Counted from the first letter of the stretch, positions 16,987 through 26,009 are shown. The stretch: DNA of 64,000 bases from RGIG4079 sp045637505 (GCA_045637505.1 JAZTZO010000048.1:1-64000), one strand, 5' to 3'. The notes: a model not told the origin generated them from the sequence alone. Numbers and translations are program-made.

Positions 16987-18255
16987 TTAATAATTGTAAT
17001 AGCTTAATACCTTGCGATATATGTCGATAACTTTGGCTCCGGCTTTATCCCAAGTGATTTGGTTCACTTCATAAAGGCCATCTTCGCGAAGTTGTTCATA
17101 CATTGCTGGATAGGTTACAATCGAGTTGATGGCATCGGCCATTGCGTCAATATCCCAATAGTCGGTTTTGATTACATTGCTGAGGATTTCGGCACAGCCC
17201 GATTGTTTTGATATAATCGATGGCACACCCATCTGCATTGCTTCGAGAGGCGAGATGCCAAATGGCTCTGACACCGATGGCATGATGTACACATCCGATG
17301 CTTTAAGCATTTCATATACTTGTTTGCCTTTTTGGAATCCGGGGAAGTGGAATCGGTCAGAGATACCACGTTCGGCAGCAAGTGCTATCATTTTATCCAT
17401 CATGTCGCCACTACCAGCCATTACGAAACGCACATTGTGGTTGTTTTTCAATACCTTTGCGGCTGCTTCCACAAAGTATTCGGGACCTTTCTGCATAGTG
17501 ATACGACCGAGGAAGGTAACCACTTTTTCTTTAGGCTTATTGGCTGTTACGGCAAGTAATTCGGGACTTAATGGCTCAACGGCGTTGTGTACGGTGGTAA
17601 CCTTTGCTGGGTCGATGCCATATTTTTCAATTACGGTGCGACGAGTGAGGTCGCTCACGGTGATGATATGGTCGGCGTGGTGCATACCATCAAGCTCGAT
17701 GCCAAACACAGTGGGGTTTACATTGCCACGCGAGCGGTCAAAGTCGGTTGCGTGAACATGAATCACCAATGGTTTGCCTGTTACTTGCTTTGCGTGAATT
17801 CCGGCAGGGTAGGTGAGCCAGTCGTGAGAGTGAATGATGTCAAACTCTTCGGCGCGAGCAATCACACCTGCCATTGTAGAGTAATTATTAATCTCTTCGA
17901 GTAGATTTTCGGGGTAGCGTCCCGAGAATTCAATACATCCAAGGTCGTTGGTGCGCATATAGTTAAAGTCGGCATAGATATTATCTCTCAAACGGAAATA
18001 ATAGTCGGGATCCATAAGATGCCCAATGCGACCTTCGACATATTCGCGATTTACATCACGCCATGCAACTGGCACTTGTGATGCGCCAACGATTTTTGCA
18101 AATGTACGTTCTTCATCGCCATGAGGTTTGGGGATGACAAACGTGATATCCATATCGCCACACTCCCACATACCCTTGGTGAGACCATAGCTGGCAGTTC
18201 CAAGACCGCCGAGGATGTGAGGTGGAAATTCCCACCCAAACATTAATGCTTTCAT
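16987..18255 (-). CDS. GT4-type glycosyltransferase, probable glycogen synthase
   Basis: A 422-residue GT-B enzyme. N-terminal MFGWEFPPHILGGLGTASYGL holds the GGLG nucleotide-sugar loop of glycogen/starch synthase-like transferases; 'HSHDWLTYPAG' is the central motif, and the C-terminal half carries FLGRITMQKGPEYFVEA and the SVSEPFGISPLEAM acidic (EX7E) motif. It probably elongates alpha-1,4-glucan from a nucleotide glucose. It lies between debranching enzyme (29 bases upstream) and GH57 (36 bases downstream), the same trio found in many Bacteroidales. Confidence 0.85.
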   Translation of the reverse strand: MKALMFGWEFPPHILGGLGTASYGLTKGMWECGDMDITFVIPKPHGDEERTFAKIVGASQVPVAWRDVNREYVEGRIGHLMDPDYYFRLRDNIYADFNYMRTNDLGCIEFSGRYPENLLEEINNYSTMAGVIARAEEFDIIHSHDWLTYPAGIHAKQVTGKPLVIHVHATDFDRSRGNVNPTVFGIELDGMHHADHIITVSDLTRRTVIEKYGIDPAKVTTVHNAVEPLSPELLAVTANKPKEKVVTFLGRITMQKGPEYFVEAAAKVLKNNHNVRFVMAGSGDMMDKMIALAAERGISDRFHFPGFQKGKQVYEMLKASDVYIMPSVSEPFGISPLEAMQMGVPSIISKQSGCAEILSNVIKTDYWDIDAMADAINSIVTYPAMYEQLREDGLYEVNQITWDKAGAKVIDIYRKVLSYYNY

Positions 18256-18284
18256 AATCTTTACGTCGGTAATATGTTGAGTGA

Positions 18285-20228
18285 TTAAATAGTTAATTTT
18301 TTTAGAGTGCGCAATGTGCGAAGCACTTCGGCTACATTAGTTGCATGCGATATCGCGCCACGGCCGGCAAATGGTGGGTTGCCGTCGTATAATTGCGACA
18401 ACGAGCCGATACATCCTTGCGACATTTCATCTTCAAAGCCTATGAGCATGCGGTCGATATATGATACACCGCTCATGCCGAAGACACGGAGATAAGCATC
18501 GGCATAGAATCCCATCAACCATGGACGGGCAGGGCCATTGTGGAGTGAGATTTCGCGATCCTCGGGAGAGCCAAGGTAGAAAGGACGATATCCATAGCTG
18601 CGAGGCGAAAGTGTGCGCAAACCCTTTGGAGTGAGCAATTCGCGAGTAGCAACATCGAGCACGCGTTTGCGTTGACGACGATCAAGTGGTGAATAGTCAA
18701 GACCTATAGCAATTACCATGTTGGGACGCACCGATGGGTCGGCATATGTGCCGTTTACATAGTCATATAGGTAGCCATAGTCGTTGAGGAATGTGTCAAT
18801 AAATGGTTGACTGATTTTCTCAACTTGAGCCATGCACTTGTCGTGGAATTCTTGGCGAGTCTCATCGTTTTCGCATAATGTTGCAGCAAAGCGCAATGCG
18901 TTATACCACAAAGCATTAAACTCTACGAGATAGCCTGTGCGAGGAACTACGGGCTTGCCCCACATCATTGAGTTCATCCACGACACAGGTGTTGAGGTGC
19001 CTATAGTTGACACCATGCAGTTTTCATCGACTTGCAAGTTGGGGTGATTGTTGTCGAGGATATAGTTGATAATTTTTTCAACCAATTCCATATACACCTC
19101 GTGAGCGGCATCGGTGCTAATGCTTTTAGCATATTGTTGTATAGCCCATATAGCCCATAGAGGGATATCGGGAAGGTCAATGCCATGAATGCGGGCGCTC
19201 AATTCGCCAGTTTCCATGAATTTTATGAGCTCGGCACTTGCTGTAGCCATGATTGACTCAAAGTCATCTTTGTGGTCAATGGCGAGTGTAGTGCCAGGGA
19301 GCGACATGAAAGTGTTTCGAGCCAACACTGTGCCCCATGGATAACCCGAAAGGATGAAATCGCCCTCGTTCTCTTTTAGATAGAACTGTTTTGCCGCATT
19401 TTTCAAACAATTGAAGAAACTTGAACGGCATGTGCGCGATGCGATTTCTTTTTCATACATTTTGTTGAGCGAACGAGGCGATACCTCTTCAACCCCAGCC
19501 GAGAAGATGATTGATTCGCCCTTCTTAATGGGGACTTCGAAATAGCCTGGCACCCAAAGGTCTTCGGTGTAGGGCACTCCTCGCTCAAGGTCTTTTACAT
19601 ATTCAATGTCTTTATACCAATGAGGGTCGTTGACCCATTTGGCTTTGTGGCTAAATTGCATGTAGAGAGTGGGGTAGCCGTTGTATAGACAACTTGCTAT
19701 GCCATTGGGGACTTCATTGCAAGCTGTGTTGAGGCTTGAATTGGCAATACACAACTCGTTAGACTCGCGGAACGCCAAGAACGGACGGAACTGCAATGTA
19801 GTGGGCGAATGCGCTTCAACCAATGTGTAGCGAATTAAAATGCGGTTTTCGTGTGAAATGAAAATCTTCTCTTTTGTAAGAATTACACCACCTACACGAT
19901 ATGTAGTGCGAGGCACACTTTCGCAGTCAAACTCGCGAATATACTTGTGCCCATTGGGGCTATAAACCCCACCTTGATAACGATGTAAACCGAGATTAAA
20001 TGGAGCACCATGTTGTATCACTGTTTCATCGAGCGACGACAACAACACATGAGGCTTATTTCCCATCTCTGCAATGGGAATCACCAGAAGTCCATGTTGT
20101 TTACGGGTGTTACAACCCACAACACTCGTACAGTGATATGCACCCGATTGGTTGGTGCGAAGCATCTCTTTGGGAAGAGATTGCTCCAAGTTAATCATAA
20201 GGTTTTTATCAAACTTAAGATAACTCAT
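18285..20228 (-). CDS. Glycogen debranching enzyme (amylo-alpha-1,6-glucosidase)
   Basis: A 647-residue protein with the bacterial debranching-enzyme N-terminal beta domain (about 1-230, containing the NQSGAYHCTSVVGCNTRKQHGLL region) and a C-terminal (alpha/alpha)6 barrel (about 290-640) with FILSGYPWGT and 'RPNMVIAIGLDYSPL'. It would hydrolyse alpha-1,6 branch stubs in glycogen in the cytosol. First gene of the glycogen operon. A possible TATTTTTG -7 box is at 20387-20394, which would give a long leader of about 150 bases. Confidence 0.85.
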   Translation of the reverse strand: MSYLKFDKNLMINLEQSLPKEMLRTNQSGAYHCTSVVGCNTRKQHGLLVIPIAEMGNKPHVLLSSLDETVIQHGAPFNLGLHRYQGGVYSPNGHKYIREFDCESVPRTTYRVGGVILTKEKIFISHENRILIRYTLVEAHSPTTLQFRPFLAFRESNELCIANSSLNTACNEVPNGIASCLYNGYPTLYMQFSHKAKWVNDPHWYKDIEYVKDLERGVPYTEDLWVPGYFEVPIKKGESIIFSAGVEEVSPRSLNKMYEKEIASRTCRSSFFNCLKNAAKQFYLKENEGDFILSGYPWGTVLARNTFMSLPGTTLAIDHKDDFESIMATASAELIKFMETGELSARIHGIDLPDIPLWAIWAIQQYAKSISTDAAHEVYMELVEKIINYILDNNHPNLQVDENCMVSTIGTSTPVSWMNSMMWGKPVVPRTGYLVEFNALWYNALRFAATLCENDETRQEFHDKCMAQVEKISQPFIDTFLNDYGYLYDYVNGTYADPSVRPNMVIAIGLDYSPLDRRQRKRVLDVATRELLTPKGLRTLSPRSYGYRPFYLGSPEDREISLHNGPARPWLMGFYADAYLRVFGMSGVSYIDRMLIGFEDEMSQGCIGSLSQLYDGNPPFAGRGAISHATNVAEVLRTLRTLKKLTI

Positions 20229-20553
20229 TATTAGTATTTTATTGTTAGATGTTTAGTGTTAAGGTATTAATCTACGAAATTCGCAATTTTTTTCCAATTT
20301 AGCAAACTTTTCTTCAACTATTTGCCCATTTCACGCTTTTTTACTTTATTAATTCGAGCATTCAAGCCATTTTCTTGATATTTTGGCAAAAATACAACAC
20401 CTTTCCCAAAATACTCAATTTCAAAATCATGCAATTACAAGAAAGATTCCATTGTTAAAAAACTCAAAAAGGAGGATATTTTATTGAATATTCCATATAA
20501 ATTATAGATATTTGTAAAAATAAAGGTGATAATTCCTTAAACTAAAAAGCACC
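20229..20553. other. AT-rich intergenic stretch
   Basis: Divergent upstream region of the debranching enzyme and the RHS remnant. Only weak promoter candidates are visible: TATTTTTG on the minus strand (20387-20394) and an imperfect GATATTTG on the plus strand (about 20508-20515). No gene is seen. Confidence 0.4.
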
Positions 20554-21344
20554 ATGAAAATAACAAGATTAAAGATGCTTATCTTGTTTTGTGTTATTGT
20601 TGTGGGCTCATTGATGGGAGAGGGATTCAATGCCTCATCGCAACCCTATCGTTATGGTGGCAAGGAATTGTAGAGGGCTTAAACCTTAGCGACTTTGGAG
20701 CTCGTTGGCTAGACTCCCCCAGTGGCACATTTACCACCATGGATCCATTGTGTGAAGACTTCCAACATCTCTCTCCATACCTCTACTGTGCCGGCAACCC
20801 CATTAAATACATTGATCCGAGTGGAATGGTATTTACTGATGTGGCTCAACAATATGCAAATAAATTAATAACTGAAGCAGTACTAAAAATTGTTGGAGCG
20901 ATAACAAATAAAGATGTTGACTGGAATGTTGTAAGTCAAGCATCCAGTACCATAAATGAAGTAATAGCATTAAAAAACTCAAGCCAAGAGTATGATGTAG
21001 TTGAAGATCGCAGTTTAGGTGCTAATTATGCAACTACTAGGGCGAACTATAGAAATAAAAGAATTGAAATTGCATTAGGAGATAAGGATGTCTCAATAGA
21101 TTTAATCGCACACGAATTTAAACACCTATATCAATTTGAGACAAGCGATTATAGTATTGGGCCAAAGTTGTCTTCTGAACCCTGTAATTTTTTCTATGAC
21201 CAATATGACGAAATAGAGGCTTATGGTAGAGGGGCGATATTTGGAGGCCCCGAGTTTCCAACAATACAATCACTTCCTGCTAAATATAGTAATTACCATA
21301 ATAAAAAGATGAATGCGACGCGTCATCCTAACATAAAAAAATAA
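20554..21344 (+). pseudogene. Frameshifted RHS tip with zinc-peptidase-like toxin domain
   Basis: Frame one, 20554-20673, encodes a signal peptide (MKITRLKMLILFCVIVV) fused directly to an RHS segment SSQPYRYGGKEL and then stops. After a net loss of 7 bases relative to the copy at 22643, the RHS core resumes in another frame from about 20676: GLNLSDFGARWLDSPSG, then SPYLYCAGNPIKYIDPSGM, the classic RHS core end. The C-terminal about 165 residues are a toxin-like domain with HEFKH (21111-21125; HExxH zincin motif) and a downstream DEIEAYGRG acidic segment as a possible third ligand. The large RHS barrel is absent: the signal peptide joins straight to the tip, so this is an internal deletion relic or silent cassette. 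Whether the toxin part is still translated is unknown. Confidence 0.65.
20605..20733 (+). repeat. RHS core direct repeat, copy 1
   Basis: About 130 bases matching 22739-22874, differing by scattered substitutions and a 7-base deletion that breaks the frame. Confidence 0.75.
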
Positions 21345-21404
21345 TCAGAGGCCCTATAATAAAAAAAAATAATAGTCTTCAGAATATTTCAAAATCAATA
21401 AAAC

Positions 21405-22280
21405 ATGTATTTAGAATCCATGGGAAAACATATTGGCCTAATTAGTGCATCTCTACTATTAACTGTATTTAGTGTATATGCCTCGATTGATGGATTGTAT
21501 CTGTCGGAGTCGTTTTTGTATGGTAGAAGAGAATTTATATTGGAATTAAGTCAAGATGGGACTTTTTATTCAATGAAAACTCCAATGAAAACTCTTGGAG
21601 GCGAATGGACTTTGCATAATGATACGATAGTGTTATTTTATGATGAAGTTCCACCAGAAGATGCCATATGGACATATTCATTTAATGGGTTATATGATAA
21701 CGATACATTACTATATAAAAATGATACATTGTATTCGATAAATAATATTAATCATGCGTATAATAATATTTTAACCAAAGGGGAGTTGAAAAATAAAAGT
21801 TATCTCTGGTTAAGAGGGCGGGCTGTTGCAGATCTTGCAAGTCTTGATGTCGTTTTAAATGTGGCAAGCAACCAGTTTCCATTTCTGTTTTTGGGATTGA
21901 TAAAGGACTCAAATGTGAATTGGCTCATTATTCAAGAAGAAATGGATTGCTATAAAGTGTATTCTGGATGTTATGAGAAACATCAAGGTAGATCTAATGG
22001 TAAATTAAATGAAGTGGATAAGGTAGGTGGTAAGAATAAAATAATACAATGGGGATTGGAAAATCTTCCTGCTGAAGTAACCTTTTTAGAAGTGGATAGT
22101 GTGAAAAATACAGACGACACCGTTTTAAGGATTTTTTTAGAGGTATATGATGCCAATTGCCATAATTTATATGAAAATAATAATGCGACCAATATTTCTT
22201 ATAAAGGTGAATGTGGAAAAAACTTTATGGAAAATTTAAGAAATTTAATAAATCTGATGCTAAGTTATTTTGAAAACTAA
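21405..22280 (+). CDS. Exported protein, candidate immunity factor
   Basis: A 291-residue protein (or 286 from the ATG at 21420, which places the signal peptide better: MGKHIGLISASLLLTVFSVY). After the signal, residues about 27-100 look like a small lipocalin- or NlpE-like barrel (ILELSQDGTF, GGEWTLHNDTIVLFYDE). The rest is unrecognised. Strongly AT-rich. Its place straight after an RHS toxin tip suggests an immunity protein acting in the periplasm, but this is from position only. Confidence 0.5.
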   Translation: MYLESMGKHIGLISASLLLTVFSVYASIDGLYLSESFLYGRREFILELSQDGTFYSMKTPMKTLGGEWTLHNDTIVLFYDEVPPEDAIWTYSFNGLYDNDTLLYKNDTLYSINNINHAYNNILTKGELKNKSYLWLRGRAVADLASLDVVLNVASNQFPFLFLGLIKDSNVNWLIIQEEMDCYKVYSGCYEKHQGRSNGKLNEVDKVGGKNKIIQWGLENLPAEVTFLEVDSVKNTDDTVLRIFLEVYDANCHNLYENNNATNISYKGECGKNFMENLRNLINLMLSYFEN

Positions 22281-22326
22281 AGAACTCATGAGACGTATGA
22301 AAAATTAAAAAGAAGAATATATAGTT

Positions 22327-22599
22327 ATGAATTATTTTGAAGATAAAAACATGGCTGTAATAACGACATCGTTTGTGCTTTCTGGGTCTCAAATAATTTT
22401 AGCTTTTCATTATGAGAACGATGGATTATGGGAATTCGTTAGTGCCGAAGATGTTAAAGAGGGAGACTATAAAGTCGTTTCATTAGATGAGATTTTATTA
22501 ATAAATTCATCTATTAATGAATTATCTGCAATGGCTCCCGGCTTTTATGCAAAAAGAGATTGTTATCAAGAAGATTGGCAAATCTCCAAAATCTTATAG
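22327..22599 (+). CDS. Small immunity-like protein (DUF2185-like)
   Basis: A 90-residue cytosolic protein. The order TTSFVLSGSQIILAFH, then DGLWEFVSAEDV, then KVVSLDEILLINSSINEL, then APGFYAKR and a Trp near the end fits small proteins often seen as immunity genes (the DUF2185/Imm33-type pattern) in polymorphic-toxin loci; the family name is from memory of the pattern. The alternative start at 22351 (MAVITTS) is equally good. It sits between two RHS fragments, as orphan immunity genes do. Confidence 0.55.
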   Translation: MNYFEDKNMAVITTSFVLSGSQIILAFHYENDGLWEFVSAEDVKEGDYKVVSLDEILLINSSINELSAMAPGFYAKRDCYQEDWQISKIL

Positions 22600-22642
22600 T
22601 ATAGTGTAGAGTGTGTAATTATTATTCTCTAAAATTGTGGCT

Positions 22643-22894
22643 ATGCGATATTATTACCTGAAAGATTATCAGGGGAATAATTGCGTAGTTTTGAATCAAA
22701 ACGGTGTTGTTCAACAAATTAATCATTATTATCCTTACGGTTCATTGATGGGCGAGGGTTACAATGTCTCGTCGCAACCATATCGTTACGGAGGAAAAGA
22801 ATTGGTAACATTAGGAGGCTTAAACCTTAGCGACTTTGGAGCTCGAAGGCTCGACTCACCCAGTGGCAAATTTATTACAATCAAGAATATGTGA
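22643..22894 (+). pseudogene. Orphan RHS core fragment
   Basis: An 83-codon fragment: YYLKDYQGNNCVVLNQNGVV, HYYPYGSLMGEG, SSQPYRYGGKEL and GLNLSDFGARRLDSPSGKF are the final RHS-repeat and core sequence, in one frame. It stops just before the DPL...SPY...NNP...DPSG end of the core and has no toxin domain, so it is a truncated relic, probably left by recombination between RHS tips. Immediately upstream lies the immunity-like gene. Confidence 0.7.
22739..22874 (+). repeat. RHS core direct repeat, copy 2
   Basis: Partner of 20605-20733; this copy keeps the reading frame through KELVTLGGLNL. Recombination between the two copies would delete the toxin and both immunity-like genes. Confidence 0.75.
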
Positions 22895-23101
22895 AAAAAT
22901 ACCCCTAATTTTTGTCAATTTCAACATCAAAAAACTCAAAAACTCTCTTTTTTAGCGCTTTTTTGTCAATTATTTGTGTTAAAATTGTGGGTAATTCAAA
23001 AAAAAGTACGATATTTGCAGTTGCAAAATTCGGAAATACATCGAAAAAACGGTATAACGATTTGCAAATCAACGAAATTAACTAATTAAAAAATAACTAC
23101 A

Positions 23102-23374
23102 ATGACTAAAGCTCAAATCGTAAACGAAATTTCAAAGTCAACTGGCATTGAAAAAGCTAATGTACTTGAAACAGTAGAGAAATTCATGGAAGTCGTTAAA
23201 GACTCTCTTGCAAATGGAGAAAACGTATATTTGAGAGGTTTTGGTAGCTTTATCGTAAAAACTCGCTCACAAAAAACCGCTCGCAACATCTCTAAAAACG
23301 AAACAATCATCATTCCTGAACACAAAATCCCAGCTTTCAAGCCTGCTAAAGTGTTCATGGAAGAAGTTAAATAA
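23102..23374 (+). CDS. HU-family DNA-binding protein
   Basis: A 90-residue histone-like protein: MTKAQIVNEISKSTGIEK start, RGFGSFIVKTRSQKTARN beta-arm and PAFKPAKVF end are the HU/IHF signature. It bends and compacts DNA as a dimer. A GATATTTG sequence (about 23008-23015) is an imperfect -7 box. It is followed 50 bases later by the tiny basic protein and RNase G, the usual Bacteroidales order. Confidence 0.9.
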   Translation: MTKAQIVNEISKSTGIEKANVLETVEKFMEVVKDSLANGENVYLRGFGSFIVKTRSQKTARNISKNETIIIPEHKIPAFKPAKVFMEEVK

Positions 23375-23424
23375 TATATAAGAGACAATAAACTTTATTT
23401 TTTAACCCTATAAATTAGCGTAAA

Positions 23425-23514
23425 ATGCCAAGCGGAAAGAAAAGAAAAGGTCATAAAATGGCCACTCACAAGCGCAAAAAACGTCTAAGAAAGAATCGTC
23501 ACAAAAAGAAATAA
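23425..23514 (+). CDS. Tiny basic protein, mS38/COX24-like
   Basis: A 29-residue protein starting MPSGKKRKGHKMATHKRKKR, with 17 of 29 residues Lys or Arg plus four His. The KM-x-x-H-K-R-x-K-R-x-R core resembles the AURKAIP1/COX24 (mS38-type, DUF1713) ribosome-associated peptide, present in many Bacteroidota next to HU and RNase G. It probably binds rRNA in the small subunit; this is from family resemblance. Easily missed by gene callers because of its length. Confidence 0.7.
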   Translation: MPSGKKRKGHKMATHKRKKRLRKNRHKKK

Positions 23515-23555
23515 TATAGAACGTTTCTTTCTGTAATTAGAAAACGCTATACGAA

Positions 23556-23605
23556 GAACAAACTTGATGTGGCACAACGCATGATGGTTTGTTCTTTGTG
23601 TGTTT
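23556..23605 (+). terminator. Terminator-like hairpin between the tiny basic gene and RNase G
   Basis: GAACAAAC (23556-23563) pairs with GTTTGTTC (23587-23594), followed by a T-rich tract. It lies inside the rejected upstream extension of the RNase G frame. Confidence 0.5.
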
Positions 23606-23643
23606 TTTGGGGAAATGTAAATTCCCCTTTGTTTGAATCTAAA

Positions 23644-25266
23644 ATGAAAAGTGAACTCGTAGTAAATGTCCAACCGAGCGAAGTGTCAATAGCACTGCTC
23701 GAAGATTCACGACTCGTTTCATTGCAAAAGGAGTCGAGGAATGTCTCGTATGCTGTTGGCGACATTTATCTGGCTAAAGTGAAAAAACTTATGCCCGGAT
23801 TAAATGCCTCCTTTGTCAATGTGGGGCATGAGAAAGACGCGTTTCTTCATTATTTAGATCTTGGTTCCCATTTCTCTTCCTACTTCCAATTTGTCAAGCA
23901 ACTGCTCGACGACAAAAAGCATGTGCCTGCGATTTCTAAAATGAAACTCTTGCCCGATATTGATAAACATGGCTCAATTGCCGATGTGATTCAACCAGGA
24001 ACAGTGTTATTGGTGCAAATTGTGAAAGAGCCCATCTCTACCAAGGGGCCACGACTCACTACCGAAATAACATTTACGGGGCGATACTTGGTGTTGATTC
24101 CTTTTTGCGACAAAATCTCAATATCGCAAAAAATTAAATCGACCGAAGAAAAACTTCGCCTACGCCAGCTCATTGGGAGCATCAAGCCTAAAAACTTCGG
24201 TGTAATCGTTCGCACATCGGCCGAGGGTAAAAGAGTTGCCGAACTCAATCATGAGTTAAAAACATTACTAAAATGTTGGGAGGATACTATCGCTAAAGCT
24301 CAAAAAGTCGAAGCTCCATCGCTTCTTTTTGAAGAAGAAAGCCGCATTGTGGGTGTGCTTCGCGACATTTTTAGCCCCACTTTTGAAAATGTGTATGTAA
24401 ACGATGCCGACACATTTGCTCAAATTTCAAAATATGTGAGCCTCATTGCGCCCGAGCGTAAAGATATAGTGAAACTATATGAAGATGAGGTGCCCATTTT
24501 TGACAATTTCAATATCACCAAGCAAATTAAGTCATCGTTTGGGAAAACCGTTTCGTTCAAGTCGGGAGCATACATCATTATTGAGCACACCGAAGCACTA
24601 ACTGTTATCGATGTAAACTCGGGTAATCGCACCAAAGCCGGCTCTGATCAAGAATCAAATGCTCTCGATGTAAACATGCGTGCAGCCGATGAGATAGCCC
24701 GTCAATTACGACTACGCGACATTGGTGGCATTATCGTTATCGACTTCATCGATATGAATAAAGCCGAGCATCGACAACGCCTATATGAGCACATGAAAGA
24801 GGTGATGGCCAACGACCGCGCTCGTCATAACATATTGCAGTTGAGCAAATTTGGGCTTATGCAAATCACTCGACAACGCGTGCGTCCGGCAATGGATATT
24901 ACCACCACCGAGTCGTGCCCATCGTGCTATGGCAAAGGAGAAGTGCAACCCTCATTATTGTTTACCGACACCCTTCACGAAAAAATCGAGTATCTAATCA
25001 AAGACCTCAAAGTGAAAGGATTTAAAATGTATGTGCATCCATTTGTTGATGCCTACATTAAGAAAGGAATCCTCTCGATTTATCGCCGCTGGAGATTGAA
25101 ACTCGGATTCAGATTTAAAATTATTCCCGACCAATCTCTCGCTTATCTTCAATATCGCGTGATAGACAAAAATGGTAACGAACTCGACCTCAAAGAGGAG
25201 AAAGACTTGGAAACATCATCGACCAAAAACAAGTCAAAAACCAAGAATCGCAATCAAGAGGATTAA
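23644..25266 (+). CDS. rng: Ribonuclease E/G
   Basis: A 540-residue endoribonuclease. The ATG at 23644 (MKSELVVNVQPSE) matches the usual Bacteroidota start; the frame open from 23569 runs over a terminator-like hairpin and is rejected. Visible: S1-like segment (about 35-125, VGDIYLAKVKKLMPGLNASFVNVG), catalytic metal-binding VIDVNSG and IVIDFIDM regions, and the zinc-link CPSCYGKG near residue 415. It lacks the long C-terminal scaffold of RNase E, so it is RNase G-like. It cuts single-stranded AU-rich RNA and matures rRNA. Confidence 0.9.
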   Translation: MKSELVVNVQPSEVSIALLEDSRLVSLQKESRNVSYAVGDIYLAKVKKLMPGLNASFVNVGHEKDAFLHYLDLGSHFSSYFQFVKQLLDDKKHVPAISKMKLLPDIDKHGSIADVIQPGTVLLVQIVKEPISTKGPRLTTEITFTGRYLVLIPFCDKISISQKIKSTEEKLRLRQLIGSIKPKNFGVIVRTSAEGKRVAELNHELKTLLKCWEDTIAKAQKVEAPSLLFEEESRIVGVLRDIFSPTFENVYVNDADTFAQISKYVSLIAPERKDIVKLYEDEVPIFDNFNITKQIKSSFGKTVSFKSGAYIIIEHTEALTVIDVNSGNRTKAGSDQESNALDVNMRAADEIARQLRLRDIGGIIVIDFIDMNKAEHRQRLYEHMKEVMANDRARHNILQLSKFGLMQITRQRVRPAMDITTTESCPSCYGKGEVQPSLLFTDTLHEKIEYLIKDLKVKGFKMYVHPFVDAYIKKGILSIYRRWRLKLGFRFKIIPDQSLAYLQYRVIDKNGNELDLKEEKDLETSSTKNKSKTKNRNQED

Positions 25267-25300
25267 CGCAAAATCAACCTCACAACCCTCTTAAACTAAT

Positions 25301-25335
25301 AAAGGCGATGCTCATAGGTGAGCATCGCCTTTTTG
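25301..25335. terminator. Bidirectional terminator, RNase G/ferritin
   Basis: Perfect 14-base arms 25301-25314 and 25319-25332 with a four-base loop and T-tract, between convergent genes. Confidence 0.8.
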
Positions 25336-25354
25336 CTATATAGGGTAATTAAAA

Positions 25355-25876
25355 TTATTCGCCTGCTGCCAATGGAGAAGGGTCGGTATAAGTGCGAGCT
25401 GCAAGTTCTTGGTCGAGCATATAGATACCCATACCATCGTTACCGATGAGAGTGAATTTGTCGATGAGTTGTTGAGCATTGTCTTCCTCTTCAACTTGTT
25501 CGGCAACAAACCAGTTGAGCATTTCACGAGTAGCATAATCGTGTTCAGCTTCGGCCAATGCATATAGGTTGTTAATCAACGAAGTAACTTTTTGCTCGTG
25601 AGTGAGTGTAGCCTTGAATGCATCGAGTGGAGTAGCCCATTCAGTTTCAACTGCTTCAATGGGTTGCAACAATACACGACCACCACGTGAATTTACATAA
25701 TTCATAAAAATTTCGGCATGTGCTTGTTCTTCTTTAAATTGCACTTTAAACCAGTTTGCAATACCAGGTTTGCCATCAGCCTCAAAATTATGAGCCATTG
25801 AGAGATAAAGATATGCCGACCACAATTCAGCATTAATTTGCGCATTAATAGCGGTTTCAATAGATTTGCTTAACAT
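25355..25876 (-). CDS. ftnA: Ferritin
   Basis: A 173-residue iron-storage protein from ATG 25876 (MLSKSIETAINAQINAEL); a TTG nine bases upstream is the only alternative. The four-helix ferroxidase fold is evident: NAELWSAYLYLS, KEEQAHAEIFMNYV and AEQVEEEDNAQQLI carry the conserved Glu/His/Gln ligands. It forms a 24-mer shell that oxidises Fe(II) and stores Fe(III). A -7 box and an overlapping 12-base palindrome lie upstream. Confidence 0.92.
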   Translation of the reverse strand: MLSKSIETAINAQINAELWSAYLYLSMAHNFEADGKPGIANWFKVQFKEEQAHAEIFMNYVNSRGGRVLLQPIEAVETEWATPLDAFKATLTHEQKVTSLINNLYALAEAEHDYATREMLNWFVAEQVEEEDNAQQLIDKFTLIGNDGMGIYMLDQELAARTYTDPSPLAAGE

Positions 25877-25894
25877 AAAATTCAAATTTTAATA

Positions 25895-25906
25895 GTGTTA
25901 TAACAC
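25895..25906. promoter_or_regulatory. Perfect palindrome at the ferritin promoter
   Basis: GTGTTATAACAC, a perfect 12-base palindrome directly touching the -7 box and covering the expected transcription start; a candidate operator. Confidence 0.45.
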
Positions 25907-25913
25907 AAAATTA
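25906..25913 (-). promoter_or_regulatory. -7 box of the ferritin gene
   Basis: TAATTTTG on the minus strand, about 30 bases before the ATG. Confidence 0.6.
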
Positions 25914-26009
25914 GTAATTAATTTTTTAACTATAACGCATTTTTTACAAAAAAATATTTAATATTCACCACAACAAGCACCTCTATTTTTTAATCTTATT
26001 GCTTTTAAG

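Noticed and set aside
20589..20675. Start of the toxin frame at 20589
   Set aside because: The first about 29 codons are out of frame with the RHS sequence that the DNA clearly encodes in frame one; treated as a frameshift.
23569..23643. Longer N-terminus for RNase G
   Set aside because: It crosses a terminator-like hairpin and lacks the family's usual MKSELVV start, which is at 23644.
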